Shown here one piece after another: positions 26,626-40,533 of a stretch of DNA of 64,000 nucleotides (position 1 is the stretch's first letter; each line of letters starts with the position of its first letter). The notes under the pieces are model-generated. The model was not told the origin of the DNA, searched no databases, and saw nothing but the letters and a program-made list of their open reading frames with translations. The stretch is from assembly GCA_905182985.1 (NCBI GenBank), contig CAJJDN010000110.1, forward strand, positions 13,635-77,634, read 5' to 3'. The stretch is from Paramecium sonneborni (Eukaryota; Ciliophora; Oligohymenophorea; Peniculida; Parameciidae). The position numbers were made by a program, and so were the translations under genes.

Positions 26626-29056
26626 ATAATGAAGAAAGAAATATATTTTTTTTTAAATAAAATTTATTAAATTTGTATTTTTTAATTCAAATATAAAAGA
26701 TAATGAGCTAATCAATTACAATTTTATTATTACCTTTATTTATTTGATTGACCCTTAATTTTTTACCACTGAAAATACTTAAAAACTCATTTTCTAGCAA
26801 AACTAAATTTTAAAATTAAATTATAAATGAAAATTATTCACAATGATTTTTTTTACGAGATTCTTCTCTTACTCTTTTCTCATAAATAGTTTCACTGCTA
26901 TTAATTACTAAAAACTAACTTAAATATATGCACCTTTAGTAAAATAAGGTTATAAACTTATTAAGCATTTAATAATAAAAAATACTCCTATACCATATCC
27001 AATCTTTAAACCTAAAATAAAAATCTAAGTTATATTTAAAAAAATTAAAGATTTAGTATTTTAGTAATTAATTATTAAGTTTATACAAAATGATTATCAA
27101 TTGAAATCAAAATAAGGTAAATCCATTTAACAAAAAAATTGCATACTATTGAACTCGAATTTTGTAAGAAGTTTTAGTTATTTTATTGATCCTTCATCAT
27201 TTTAATAAATCTTAAAATATAAAAATATAAAGAGTTTTCTAAAAAAAAGGTTGTAAAATATCTTAGTATATTTGTACACCATAGTCCTGTATACTTATCA
27301 TTTTTTTAAAGTTCTTTTTGTATTTTTAGATCTAATTTTATTTCTTCCTCGTTATCATCTTCTATTTTACTGTAAGTAATTTTCTAAATTAGATTTATTG
27401 CTTTATTAACTTGTAGTATGTTTTTGGATCTTTACATCTTAATTCTTTGACTCTTTTTCATTATTCTAATTCCAAATATTAGTATTTAGACTTTTAATTA
27501 TATATATTTGCTTCATTTGCTATCCAACTTACCTGATTTATATTTATCTTTTCTATTTTTGGTAAAATAACTGGTAATACATTATGATGTTTTTCTAGCC
27601 ACTCTACCTTTTTTTCCTCTTCTTTATGAATTCTATAGCATTTTATTCATATAAATTAAATTTTTATTCTTTAAATTTTTTCTATCCTTTTCATCACTTA
27701 TGCATTTCATCATTTTATGCCTATACCTTATTATTTGAAGGTTAGATAATAATTAATTTTTTTTCACCTCTTTTTTTGATTTTCTTAGCTTAGATTAAAA
27801 AGAGGTTCAATAAAGAAATTAGCTTATTGACTGTTTTTAATTTTAAATTGGATATTAAATGAAAATTTGATTATTTTTTGGTTTCAAAAGTTAAAATTTT
27901 TCAGTCTTAATTTTTTGGTATTCAATTTATATTTGCTTAATACTTTTTTCATATTTGACAGATTTCAAATAATAATTAAATTTCAGTATTATTTGTTTTC
28001 AATTTCAAAAGAAAATAAATTTAATTTGTTATTTTTTAAAGAAATCATTTTGAAATTGAATCTCAAAAATACTAAATTTTAGTAACTAAATTAACAAAAA
28101 TCGATTTTTCACAATGAAAATCCATTTGACTAAATACAATTTTAACCTATTTAAATTTTTCATAGAAATGATTTTTTTCTATTATTAGAGCGATTAAATG
28201 TAATTTTATCCTTAAGTTCTTTATTTAAAGTTAATGTACGTTTTAGATTAATAAATTATAAAATTTAATAAAATCAAGTTATAGTAGGAATATCAACAAA
28301 TAAAGGGATTGATTTTAATTTCTAACACATCTAATTTTTGATATATTGACTTTTAACTTTATGAGAAATTAAAACATTTTTCAGAATACTAACTTAAAAG
28401 GAATAGCTAAAATTTACAAATAAAATGTACTTTTGATTCTATACATAAATGATTATTAATATTACTAACCTTTGAATAATAATTTTTTCATTGGACTGTA
28501 ATTATTTAATTATTTTTAGAAGCAGTTTACCTACAAATATAAAAATATAGAGCCTGTATGCTCATTTCTTTTTATTGATGAATTAAAGAATCTTTGTAAC
28601 TCTCCTTATTAAAACAATAAAAAAAGTCTTAATATCTTGAAAGTCAAAGTTTTATGTTAAGCTTTTGATACAAGATTCCAATTATAGCTTTATCATTCCC
28701 TTTAATTTTTAGATGGTAACATTATAAATCTAGTTTGTTTTCCTTTTTATACTTTTTCTAAACATTTGATATGTAAAATTTTTTAACTTTATTATTCGAG
28801 TAACAAGGATAAACCTATAATAAGCTTCTTCAACATCAAATAGAAAAGTTTTATTTTAGAAATAATGTATTCAAAATTTTCAAATGATTTTATTATCATT
28901 ACATTTCATCTATTTATTAGCGTCTTATTGAGTTTATTGTTAACTTAGTAAGATTTAATGCATATACAATTTAAAATTTTTACAATATTAATCTAAGATT
29001 TTACCATATAATATTTTTTCTTTTTATGATTAGACAATTTTTTAATTATAATAAAA
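26626..29056. other. Gene-poor stretch with one coding-like relic
   Basis: About 2.4 kb with no intact gene. On the minus strand at about 27310-27660 a frame reads like protein ('KVEWLEKHHNVLPVILPKIEK', then 'RVKELRCKDPKTYYKLIKQQ'), interrupted by one TGA. I do not recognise it. It could be a relic or an exon of an unresolved gene. Confidence 0.4.
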
Positions 29057-31004
29057 ATGTTTAATAATTTTTCTAAAAAGGCACTTAGGATCCTAAAAAA
29101 AGTGGATATTTTTTCATAGCCTGTTTTATTATTGATAAAATAAGAATAAGGGCATAAAACATTATTTGGTGCTTGCTTAACTTCTGGATTGATATCTTTC
29201 TTCCTCTACCTTCTTATAGTAAATCTATTCGATTTGAGGCAAGGAAAAAATCTAACTTCGCTGTCTACTGAGATTTATCATACATAACCACATTAATTCA
29301 AATTGGATGAAACAAATTTTACTCTAACTTTTGCTATTTAATCTCCCTCTTTTAAAACATATATAGATGAATCAGTTTATGTGGTTGAAGCAAAAATTTA
29401 AACTAAGATCACCAGAATGTATTAAATGAATTCAATTATTAGTACCGATAATGAAAAAATTGATGAATGGACTTAGTAAGATCTTCCTTTAACAAAGTGT
29501 AATCCAGAGCTCATTCGATAAGTTGAATTATAACAATATTTTTCTCAATTAGATTTAACGACTAATTATTGTATTGATTGGAATAAAATTAAAGAGTTAG
29601 ATTTGGAAGGCACTTTTGATTCTTTAGTTTATCGTGCCATTTTATTAGAATTTAAAATTTGCAACGATTTAACAAAAAAATCGAAAGAATGCAAATCAAG
29701 GGATGAAATTAAAAAATAGTTAGAATAAAACTATTTTTCTTTTTAAATGCCCTCATATGTTGTAGATGTGAAAAATGATAAACATCCTTTTTTATCAAAA
29801 GGAGAAGATATTTTCACCACTATATCTAGCAAGATTTTTAAAGAAATATCTATATATATGTAGCCAATAACAGTATTTACAGATATAGGAATTATCAATG
29901 AAGATTACGAGGTTCAAAATACCCTAAGATATAAGAGACATACAGAAATGATTGACTTAAATGAGAGTGACTTAATTATGAATGTAGTAATAAGATTAGA
30001 TTAAATTGAATAATAATATTATAGAAACTACACCAAAATTCAAATTATCATAAGTAAAATGGGTGGACTTTGGCAGGTATTTTTTACTCTTGCCTTTCTT
30101 ATATAGAAACCTATAAATATGTTATCTTATTATGTTAAAATTTTGAATTCGTTATTTGAATTTGAGTAAGAGTAAAAAAAACCAATTAAAAATTAAAAAC
30201 AAGAAAATCCTAATCCAGAAACCTTACAATAAGAATTCTCGTCAAGATAATAATTGCAATCTACCAAAGAAATATTATTTATTCAGAATAAAAAAAAATC
30301 ACTTTAAAGATTATAATCTATTAAAAGAAAAAAGAAATAAATTGAAGCTATAGAATCCTTAGCTTTAGATCCTTAATCAAAGGAAGAAACTAAAAAATAA
30401 TTAACAAAAGCTATATCATTTTCAATTAAATAATATTTTCTTAGCATTTCAAAAAAGCTAAAAATGAGATGGACAGATTATTTGTATTTCATAAACTGCT
30501 TTGTTAAGTAAATTATATAATTTATTTAGTTCCAAAAATTATAAAAGTCTTCAAATTTAATATTCTTTTAAAAAAATTATTAAGTAAATGGATGTTTTAT
30601 ATATACTGAAGAAACTACAAGAAATAGATAAATTGAAAATGATACTTTTAACAGAATCCTAGATAAAGATTTTTGATTATCTGTAAAAACCTACAATTCC
30701 ATTAGATCCAGATTCAGCATAATTTAGCGTCACTCAAAATTATTATTCGATATTAAAACCAAGAAAAAACGATTATTAGAAAGCTGTTGATGCTGAAATT
30801 GCTTTTAAAGATTTAGTTGAAAATCTAGATAATCCTATTAACATGAAATTGATTAATTCTATAGATCAAACAATAGTCGATTTATTAAAAATGAGAAAGG
30901 ATAGTTTGGATGTAATATCAGAAGGCGATGTCTGTATTAGCGGATAAAGATATGATCGAAATGCTGTGCTTTCAATTGATATCAATTAAAGGAATTCTTC
31001 ATGA
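29057..31004 (+). CDS. Two-TM ciliate membrane protein
   Basis: Start ATG 29057 (MFNNFSKKALRILKKVDIFS), stop TGA 31002-31004. A short cytosolic N-terminus leads into a TM helix 'LTSGLISFFLYLLIVNLF'. A loop of about 250 residues follows, with regularly placed Cys and acidic residues, then a second TM segment 'GGLWQVFFTLAFLIQ' and a long Gln/Lys/Asn-rich C-terminal tail. Ciliate genomes, including Tetrahymena and Paramecium, hold many proteins of this layout annotated only as transmembrane proteins; I know of no function. One 22-nt intron lies near 30510-30531 (GTAAAT...TTTAG, phase 2). A possible 30-nt GT...TAG segment at the second TM helix is better kept as coding because it supplies the helix. 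Confidence 0.7.
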
Positions 31005-34000
31005 ACAAATTGAAGACTATAAAAAAATACATATAATATTAACCATAAAAATGACTATTTCCAATAAATCATCATTTTTAAATCTACATCATATTAATTT
31101 ATATTAATCAAAATATTCCTTTCTAATATTATTCATTATTTAAAAAATTCATTATCCTTTTTGGTTTAATTCATTATTTATAAATTTTAAAATTCAAATT
31201 AACTTAATCATTGTATTTTTTAATCAGAAAATCATGATTAAAAATTTAAAACCTTTATTGTCTTCATTCATTTAAAAATAAAATAATTAATCCTTGAATC
31301 GCTAAAGGTTATTCAAAAAATAATTCTAATTAATAATGAAAAAAACAATTTGGAAAATTTAATAAAAATGAAAAATTACAAAAATAGAATTAAAGTTTAA
31401 AATTATATTTAAGCAAAAAGAATTTGAATATTCTAATCAATTATTTTTTACATAAATTTTGACTTATATTAACAAGTGATTGATGTTGTAAGATTGAAAA
31501 AATACTAATTTATATCTAAGTCATATCAGAATAAATTGAAATGGACTGAAAGTTCCATCAACTATCAAATAAGTGAAATTATTTGATAACATTGTTGTTT
31601 TATTTCAGTATTTTGATAAGGCATGAATATTTAGCAATAGATTATAAATTATTTAGTTTACCATCCTTCAAAGTGGTTTACTGATATAATTGGTGTTTTG
31701 AATTAGTTTTTGATTACGCTTAGTTATAAATTATAATTCATCAATAGGTATTATAACGAGTTGTGTACCTGTTTTTATATAAAGAAAAAAATTTATAGTA
31801 ATGTCTAATTAGAATTAATTCAAGAATAAATTTAATATTTTTTTCAAAAGGCAACAGTATCTATAAATTTTATTCAAAAATCAAATATAGAGCATTTTGT
31901 TAATTTTATATCCATAACTGCTTATTCTTTTAAATTATTTCTTTTTATTTTTCCATTTAAAATTCTATTTTAGAATAACCCCAATATTTCTTTTAGTCTC
32001 CTTGAAATAATCCAATTATTGAAATTTATTGATCGATTGGCTCTATGATATTCTTTTGTTAATTTTATTACTTTTCTGAAATTCCTTTATTTTCACATTT
32101 GACTAAATATAATTAGTTCAAATATTATTATATCAAATCAAATTAAGAAAATAAAAGGTTGATTAAATTTTTATCTAATCATTTTAATTCATGTATTCAT
32201 TCTAGCATTAGCTATAAAATTTAAGGAATAGATCCCTTCTTTTGGGTTGATGCTTAAATATAAATTTATCTATAGTTTTTGGATTCTTTTTGAGAAAATT
32301 TTGCAACTCTATTGTATTGACATAGTTTAATATTTATAACCTTAGTGTGAATACACTAATTAGCTCTATACACTTCAAATTCTTAAACAAAACGAAAAAA
32401 CAAATTGGAGATTATGTGAAACAGAATGAAGGAAAGAGAACAAATTTTACTTAAACACTGAACTTGGACCTTTTATTATAGGAAAAGTGTAAAGATTAGT
32501 AATTCGGTGAAAAGGTGAAAACTCTTTATAAATCTTAATATAACAAGGAAAAAAATATTATATCCCCGTTTATTTGTTTTTCAAGTTATTTGAATTGCTA
32601 CAATTTAATAATAATTTATTCTTAATTAATGAATTTATATTTCATGTCATATATAATATTCAATTATTATACTGTTTTTACCAAATAATTTATATTTCTC
32701 TATGTTATATTCCATATAAAGGTGTTTGACGAAGCCTTAATTTTGAATTCTAGACACTAATTAGCATTATGGTGTAAAGGTAAAATTATCATTATATATA
32801 TCAGCCGAAAATCTAATTAATAATAGTAAAAATGATTTTTTATAAGGTTGCTTGATGAATTAAGAAAGCAATGATATGGGTAGATAAAGCTTTGCAATAA
32901 TTTTTATATTTAATATATCAAATGTTATTTAATTTGAAATACTTTTACTATTAATAAGACAAGTTTTTTTTCATTTAATGCAATAATTTAATTTTTAATT
33001 AATATTTGATGAGGAACTAATTTGATCGAGAAATATATTTATCTAATCTTAAAATCTATTTAATTCAGTAAATTGCTCTAATTAAAAGTTATATGAAACA
33101 ATATAAGAGTTTGTAAATTTGATAATAAAATAAATGAATTCCTAATTGAAAAATTTATAATTATTCATTCTAAAGATTAATCTAGTAATTCTTGTGATTA
33201 ACTTAATTTTGATTTGAAAATATTAGAGTATTATCATTGCATTATCTCAAATAATTTTCAACTGAAAAAGATAAGTTTTATACAAAATTATTTTTTTGTT
33301 ATTTTTTCTTATTGTTTTTTGATTAATAAATATCTAAGTATAATATATTTAATATATATAGCTTTAAAAAATAAAAAATAGAGGATTATTATATGAAGAT
33401 TTTGAGTCAATAAATAAATTAATGATTAAAATAATTTATTGTAAAAGAAATAAACTTATATGATTAAATAAATTTTAATTTAGTAATATTTTTACATTTT
33501 TATTATAATGTATGAAAATTTACAAATAATTTAATTTTTTGACCTTGAAAAGATATTTTAGAAATATTTAATGCATTTTTTTGCAATGTTTTAAATTATA
33601 ATAGCAGAAGATAATTTTTGATAAACTCTTGTGTCTGGCAAAGAACATCAACTTGATTCATAGTATGTACAGGATGTTTTGAAACACATTTTTCTTATAT
33701 ATTTAATTCAAATATATTAAAAAAATTATTTCACATAACCTGATAACATAAGCTAATTGAAAATAGTTACTTCAAAAATAACATTAATTTGATTCTAAAC
33801 TTTAATTAGATTTTTGATGTCAAATTTTATTAATTGAAATTTTTATCTTTATATTTATTAAGATTCTTCTTTTAAAGATTATTTCTTTTTAACTACTAAC
33901 TAGTAACACCATCTAAAGTGAGTAATAGCTAAGAGTAAGTAAATAAGTTTTTTCATGTAAATTATTGATTCATTATTATTTTTTTTCTATTTAAAACTAA

Positions 34001-34130
34001 ATCATATATATAGCTATTATAATTAAATTGGAATCTTTAGTTTTCTCATTGATGTTAATAATAGTAAATGAAAAAATGAAATATTTTTATAAATTATAAA
34101 TGTATGAAAATAGAAAACATTATTATATAA
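31005..34130. other. Gene-poor stretch
   Basis: About 3.1 kb of AT-rich sequence. On the plus strand at about 32198-32510 a frame reads like protein ('FWILFEKILQLYCIDIVQYL', later 'ELGPFIIGKVQRL') but is cut by TGA codons and I do not recognise it. Otherwise nothing is visible. Confidence 0.45.
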
Positions 34131-37100
34131 TCAATCATTAATATTTTGATATTATTTTGATATATCAAAGATTTATTAAGCATTTTCATCACCAGTGTTT
34201 ACAACCAATCTAGAAAATTCTGAGTGCTTATCTATTGAAATTGATGAATTTGATAAAGCCAAAAGATTGAAAGGAGAATCAAATTCAATTACTTTTCCAT
34301 CTGACATCACCATAACTTTATCATAATCTGCAATTGTATTTAATCTATGAGCAATAGTAATCAAAGTAGAATTTTGAAACTTCTTTTTTATAGTATTTTA
34401 AATAAATTCATCTGTTTACATGTCAACATTTGCAGTTGCCTCATCTAATACAATTATCTTTTTTTAAGATAAAATAATCCTGGCAAGACAAATCAATTAT
34501 TTTTAGCCTACAGAAAAAACAGAATTGACATCTTCAATATTTGAATCTAAGCCTTTTGGCAAAGATTTAACATAATTAGTTAAATTAGAATCTTCTAAAG
34601 CCATCCACAATTGATCATCATTAAATTATTAAAGGGGATCTAAATTTTAACGAATAGTTCCAGAAAATAAAAAAGGAGATTATGGTATGATTCCAATACT
34701 ACTCCTTAATTTATGCAATCCTAAGGTTTAAATGTCAACATTAGCAATTTCTAATTTTGAAATAAAGCTTTTATCAATCTCATTCATTCTAAAAATAGCT
34801 TATATAATAGAGGATTTCCCAGCTCCAGTTCTCCCTACACAACCTATCTTTTCTCCACTTTTAATCTTAAATGTAAGTCCTTACAAAACATAGGGACAAT
34901 TATCTCTATATTACATATGAATATTATCAAATGTAACATCACCATTCTATGGAAAATTTGAATATTGCTAATCTGCTTTGGTTGTATGTGGTGCTTCTGA
35001 TTTTATATCAATAATTTAAAACATTCTATTATAGGAATTCATTTAAGTCTCAAAATTGATCAATTATCTTAAGCCATATTATAATCCATCGTTATAAGTA
35101 GTTAGCATTAATATACCTTATGCAAGTACAGGAATATTATCATTATTAAAGTATAAGAATAAGAATATTCCTACTGTTTAGGCTATGCAACCTACAATAT
35201 CTAAATTAAAGCCAAAACATCTTGTTGCATATTAATATGTTAAAGAGTTCAAATTACATTTATTTGATAATTATAAAAACTGATTTCTAAACCATTCTTT
35301 TTATTTGTACACTCTAACTTAAGCTATTCCAGAGAGCGTTTATTTTAAAAAATCAAAAAGAGGACTTCTTTGCATCAACTCCAACTCTTTCAATTAACTA
35401 ATTATTTTCTTCAAGAAAATATATTAATAAACATCTATAATAATGATGAAAACGATCATAATTAAAAAAAAAGGTTATAGGATAGCCAAGGTTACTAAAG
35501 CAAAGCAGAAATATCCTATGATTTCAAGAACATCTAAAATTACTGTGTTTGTTGAATAGTCACATAAGGATAAATCATTTGAAAATCGATTTATTATTCT
35601 ACCAGATGGATTCACATCAAAATAAGAGATTGGAGCTTTAATTAAAGAATTTAACATTTTATTATGAATTTTTTAGGTTGTGCTTTAGACTGAAATAGAA
35701 TTTAAGATATATTTCATCAAATTGCAAATTAATAATCCTAGAGTTAAAAGACCTAAAATTAAATAGGCTTAATCTATATCATGATTCTCTATAAAATTAA
35801 AATAAGGAAATGATTCTAGAATAAAAAATTATCAAAACTTCTGATCCCGTTTCAAGTCCTAATATTAAAATAAAGATTAATAATTTCCAATAACTAAAAT
35901 AAGTTGAATAAGTTTTTAAATTAATTAATCTTTACTAATCAGCTTCTTTAACAATAAGAGAATTAATTTTAGCATTTCTTATTTTAGATCTATGAGAAAT
36001 AATTGATCTTTTAAATTTTCTTTATTTAGGAGAAGGTGATTAACATAATTATCCTGCTAAATCATCATTTATTGTATCAATTTTAGTTTTCAAATCTTCA
36101 AATGTACCTGACATTATTACTTCTCCATTATTCATTACTGCTATTTTATCACATTCTAAAGCATACTAAATCTAATGGGTTACTAAAACAACAATAGGCT
36201 TATTCTTATTAGGATTCATCATAACTTAATATTCTTAGATGAATTCTTTAATCCCTGTCTGAAACATATTCCTAGCAACATGTGCATCAACTGCGGATAA
36301 TGGATCATCCAATAAATATAAGTCTGCCAGTTAATATAATGCTCTTGCAAATGATAACCTAGCCTTTTAACCTCCAGAAAGTGTGGTTCCTCTTTCCCCT
36401 ATTTCAGTTTAATCATGGAATTTCATTTACAGTAAATCCTATTCTAATTAAGATGCATGGATAACTCTTTAGTATAATACTTTATCAAATGATCTTCCAA
36501 ATAAAATATTATTTCTAATAGTCCCTGGAAATATATAAGGTTCTTATTCAACATATGCAGTATTTAGTGTTCCTTTTTCAGCTTCTTTTCCATTTATCAG
36601 AAATTCACCCTTATAAAAAGGCATCTCAAATAATAAAGCATTTATTAATGAAGATTTACCACTTCCTACTTTTCCTATTATTGCCCACAATTCTCCATCT
36701 GATATATCTAATGATATTCCCTTTAATATTGGCTTCGATTCTAATACTTCTGGATTTTACCAATATCCATCAAAATTATTAAATTAAATTCTTAAATTTT
36801 AAGAATTTTCATCTATTTAGAGATTCTTAATGGTAGTTCGATCATCTTTAACTTTTTCCATTTCTCGATTTTTGATGTTTAAAATGTTTGTAATCCTTTC
36901 AAAAGATATTTTAATTAATATTGCTGATTAAATTGCATAAGATACCATTAATATACAACTAATTTTAAAGGAAGATAATAATTATAGAGTTGATATCATT
37001 TCAGCAACGCTCATTATCTCACGATACCCAGAATAATGAAGTATTATAAAAAAAATTAAACTTGACCAAATTTGAGATAATATTGTAAATAATCTGTCAA

Positions 37101-38247
37101 TTGACGAACGAATAGCTATTTTAAATAAGCATTTGAATTCATCTTTTCTAATAGTAGATATCATTTAATAAAATGCCTCTTCCCAAGCATACATTTTAAT
37201 CAATCGTATTCCTTCTACAAGTTCATTCGTTAATTTTAAACGTTTATCCTAAAATTACTTAGATTGTTTTAAAGTTCCTGAATTGAATGATTACAATGCA
37301 ATCTAAATAGGGTACGCTAAAAAGACAATAGCCAATACTAAAACACCGATTGCACCATTAAATCTAACCCATAAAATATAGCAACCAATTCCAACTGACA
37401 GTAAAATTACACTACTTTAAAATATCATATAAAGGATTGATTCAAGTTAATTAATATCACCTGAAATCAGGTTTAGGATCTTACCAATATTAGCTTCTTT
37501 AATTGAAAAAGAACTTAAATCGGTCAACTTATTGAAAACTAAGTTTACTAACATCATTCTTGCTTTTGATGAAAATATCATAGAAAAATTAGAGCCATGA
37601 TGTCTAAAGATAATTCCAATCAAACTCAATAAAATATAACCTATTGCATAATTATATGCTTCATCCATTTTCTTTTATGATACAGAAGTGATTAATAAGC
37701 TCATTATTACTGAAATTCCATTTTTTGCAATAGTTTCACAACAGTATGATAAACAACTGATTAAAGTTAAAAACTTTAATTCTCCAAAAAAAACAAGTTT
37801 AACTAAATCGTAGAAATGTATATATTAAATTCTTTCTAATTTCTATTAAGACTACTCAACAGTCTATTTAATATTTTCTGAAAACGACAACTTTGGTAAG
37901 TGTTTATCACAAATTTTTTCCCCTTTATCTAAAACATTTTTTTTTAAAAATAAGCAATAAGAAGTCAAGTGTATAAAAAATAATTTTTACACAAAACAGT
38001 TATTTTCTCCCAAAAAAAAAGGAAATTTTTACTCTTCTTCCTCTTCTTATTCTGGAATAGAGAGCATGGATTATTCTTAGCCTTCATTTGGAGTTTATAG
38101 AGGTCTTTATTCAAATTATTAATCTTCTTATTGATCAATAACAAATGTTGTCATATTATTTGTAGTGACAACTTCTCTCTTTTGAATATAACTTTGTTAA
38201 TCATAGTTTTCGTTTTAAATATTGGAGAAAGAATGATTATCAGTCAT
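34131..38247 (-). CDS. ABCC/MRP-type ABC transporter
   Basis: Full-length ABC exporter of the ABCC (multidrug-resistance-associated) type, two membrane domains and two nucleotide-binding domains in one chain, acting in a cell membrane. Seen: TMD1, NBD1 Walker A 'GKVGSGKSS', signature 'LSGGQKARLSFARAL', Walker B 'LYLLDDPLSAVD', TMD2 containing 'SYFDVNPSGRIINRFSND', NBD2 Walker A 'GRTGAGKSS', signature-like 'FSVGQKQLICLARI', Walker B 'IIVLDEATANVD' and 'TIAHRLNTI'. About 1,370 codons from ATG 38247 (MTDNHSFSN) to TGA 34131. At the start of TMD2 (about 35,785-35,850) the frame slips by one base and no GT...AG intron restores it. This is either a sequence error, an unusual intron or a disabling mutation. 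Substrate cannot be inferred. The acidic 90-residue N-terminus is not typical. Confidence 0.85.
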
Positions 38248-38786
38248 AAAGTATTCTGAAAAATAAACTTCAAAATAATTAATTCATAATAGTTTCAGCA
38301 TCATTTTAAGCTATAAATCACATTTAATCAAATAATATTTTTATTTTTTTCTGGTAGTTCTAATTATTTTTTTTAACCTTATAGGCATTTGATTATAAGT
38401 CTATTAAAAATAGAGATAATAATTTCTTTAAATCTTTCAGAAATTAAAAACCAAATTAATTTTAAAAGCTAATCTGAAAAATATATTTCAATTTATTCTT
38501 TCATCAATAGAGAATTATTGAGATAATTCAGTCATAATTTTTGAAGATTTAGGTGACAACCCATATAAATATATTGAATAAATAACATATAAAAATTTTC
38601 ATATATATCTTGAAAAAGTTATATCTAAAATTTTTTAAAGTTTATAAGGGATTTACAAATTTTTAATGATTGTATACAGTCAGTATTTCAGAGTAGTAGA
38701 TTTATAGTGTGTATTATTTATAATGGATTTAACATTTATGTATATAATTTTGGGCAAAATAATATTAATTATTAATATACAAATTA
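38248..38786. promoter_or_regulatory. Shared upstream spacer of divergent genes
   Basis: About 540 bp separate the start of the ABC transporter (minus) and the first nitrilase (plus), so it should hold both promoters. No specific element is recognisable. Confidence 0.3.
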
Positions 38787-39632
38787 ATGTTGAAAAAGTT
38801 CAAAGTAGCTTGTATATAAAATGCTATCACAGCAACTAAAACCTAAACATTAGCATTAATTTAAGATCAGATAAAGGAAGCTGCAAAATAAGGAAGTAAA
38901 GTTTGCATTCTTGGAGAGTGTTTTAATAGCTATTATGTTAAAGCTTAGTTATAAAGCAATGCTGAAGATTTCTAAAAAATTGGAGAAAGGGAAACAATTG
39001 ATTTAATGAGTGAAATTTCAAAAACACTTGGAATAATGATAATCGGTTCTATACCTGAAAAAAGTGGAGACAAAATGTATAACACAGCAATTTGTTTGAA
39101 CAATGGACAACTCTTAGCAACTTATAGAAAAACTCATTTATTCGATATAGATATTCCAGGCAAAATAACATATAAGGAATCACTAACATTTTCAGCTGGT
39201 AATAATTATACAATAGTTGAAACTGAATATGGTAAATTTGGAATAGGAATATGCTATGATATTCGTTTTCCAGAGTTAGCTTAAGTAATGAGAGAGAAAG
39301 GGTGTCATTTTTTAATATATCCTGGATCTTTCAATCTTACAACTGGTCCATTGCATTGGGAATTGTTATTAAAAGCTAGAGCAGTTGATTATTAATGCTA
39401 TGTAGCTGGAGTATCATCAGCTAGATACTTAGGAGATGATGAATCTGTTTACAAAGCATGGGGTCATTCAACATTGTTAGATCCTATGGCTAAAATATTA
39501 GCTACATGTGAACATGATCCAGCAGTCATTATAAGTGAAATTGATTTAGATTATTTGGAATAAGTAAGATAATAGATTCCTGTATCTTAATAAAGAAGAA
39601 ATGACATATACGAATTAATTTGCAAAAAATGA
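38787..39632 (+). CDS. Nitrilase-superfamily amidase 1 (NIT2-like)
   Basis: Carbon-nitrogen hydrolase of the NIT2/omega-amidase group, which hydrolyses alpha-ketoglutaramate-type amides after glutamine transamination. The Glu-Lys-Cys catalytic triad is visible: Glu44 in 'LGECFN', Lys in '[14 protein letters not shown]', and Cys in '[14 protein letters not shown]'. '[11 protein letters not shown]', 'KARAVD' and 'GHSTLLDP' complete the fold. At 281 codons it has the usual length for this family. No intron is needed and the frame is open from ATG 38787 to TGA 39630-39632 with many TAA/TAG Gln codons. It is followed after 20 bp by a paralogue in the same direction, so a tandem duplication is clear. 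Confidence 0.9.
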
Positions 39633-39652
39633 TTAATTATTATTAAAATTTT

Positions 39653-40507
39653 ATGTAAATCCTCACAAAATATAAAGTGGCTTTAATACAAAATGCTATA
39701 TTTGATACAAAGTAAAAAATTCTTCAGGGAGTTGCTACACAAATTAATGATTGTGTTTAGAAAGGATGCAAGGTGATATTTTTAGGAGAATTCTTTAACA
39801 CTGTTTTCGAAACTAATAATTTAAAAAAGAATGCTGAAGATTTTTCAGATAAAAACAATAGAGAAACATATGATTTAATGAGACAATTATCTGAAGAATT
39901 AGAAATCATGATTATTTGTGGATTACCAGAAGTGGCTGAAGGTAAATTGTTTAATGCTGCATTGGCATTTAATGATGGAAAACTTATTGGTTAATATAGA
40001 AAATGCCATTTATTTGATGTAGATATCCCAGGAGGAATTACTCATTTTGAATCTAATACATTTGGAGCTGGTAATGATTATTGTATTTTTGATTCTTAAT
40101 ATGGAAGATACGGTCTTGGAATTTGTTATGATATTAGATTTCCTATATTCTCTTAAGTGATGAGAGATGCAGGTTGTCAAGTGTTGTCTTTCCCTTCAGC
40201 ATTTAATTAAACTACAGGACCTTTACATTGGGAATTGCTAAATCGAGCCAGAGCACTAGACAATCAAGTTTATGTTGCTAGTACTTAAGCAGCAAGATAT
40301 TATTCTGATGATCCCGACTATTATTAAACATGGGGTCATTCTATTATTACCGATCCTATGGGAAGAGTATTAGCAACATGTGAATCTGATCCTGCAGTCT
40401 TAATTTAGGAAATTAACTTATCACTTGTTGATCAGGTCAGAAAAAATATACCAACCTCAATCCAGAAAAGAACAGATTTATATACAGTAGCTAAAGGGGG
40501 CAAATGA
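39653..40507 (+). CDS. Nitrilase-superfamily amidase 2 (NIT2-like)
   Basis: Second copy of the tandem pair. The triad is Glu in 'FLGEFFN', Lys in 'QYRKCHLFDVDIPGG' and Cys in '[14 protein letters not shown]'; '[17 protein letters not shown]' and 'GHSIITDPMGRVLATC' also match. It is 284 codons from ATG 39653 to TGA 40505-40507 with no intron. It differs clearly from the first copy over its whole length, so the duplication is not very recent. Start choice: this is the first in-frame ATG after the stop of the upstream gene, and the conserved domain begins ten residues later. Both copies keep all catalytic residues, so both should be active; substrate division is unknown. Confidence 0.9.
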
Positions 40508-40533
40508 TAATCAAGTATAAATCATAACAAACA

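Noticed and set aside
27867..28082. Plus-strand ORF rich in Phe, Leu and Asn
   Set aside because: Composition is what AT-rich noncoding DNA gives and no motif is present.
29057..31004. A 30-nt intron at the second TM segment
   Set aside because: The segment encodes the hydrophobic core of the helix expected there and is open; treated as coding.
36555..36782. Plus-strand ORF
   Set aside because: It lies antisense inside NBD1 of the ABC transporter, whose motifs are in the minus frame.
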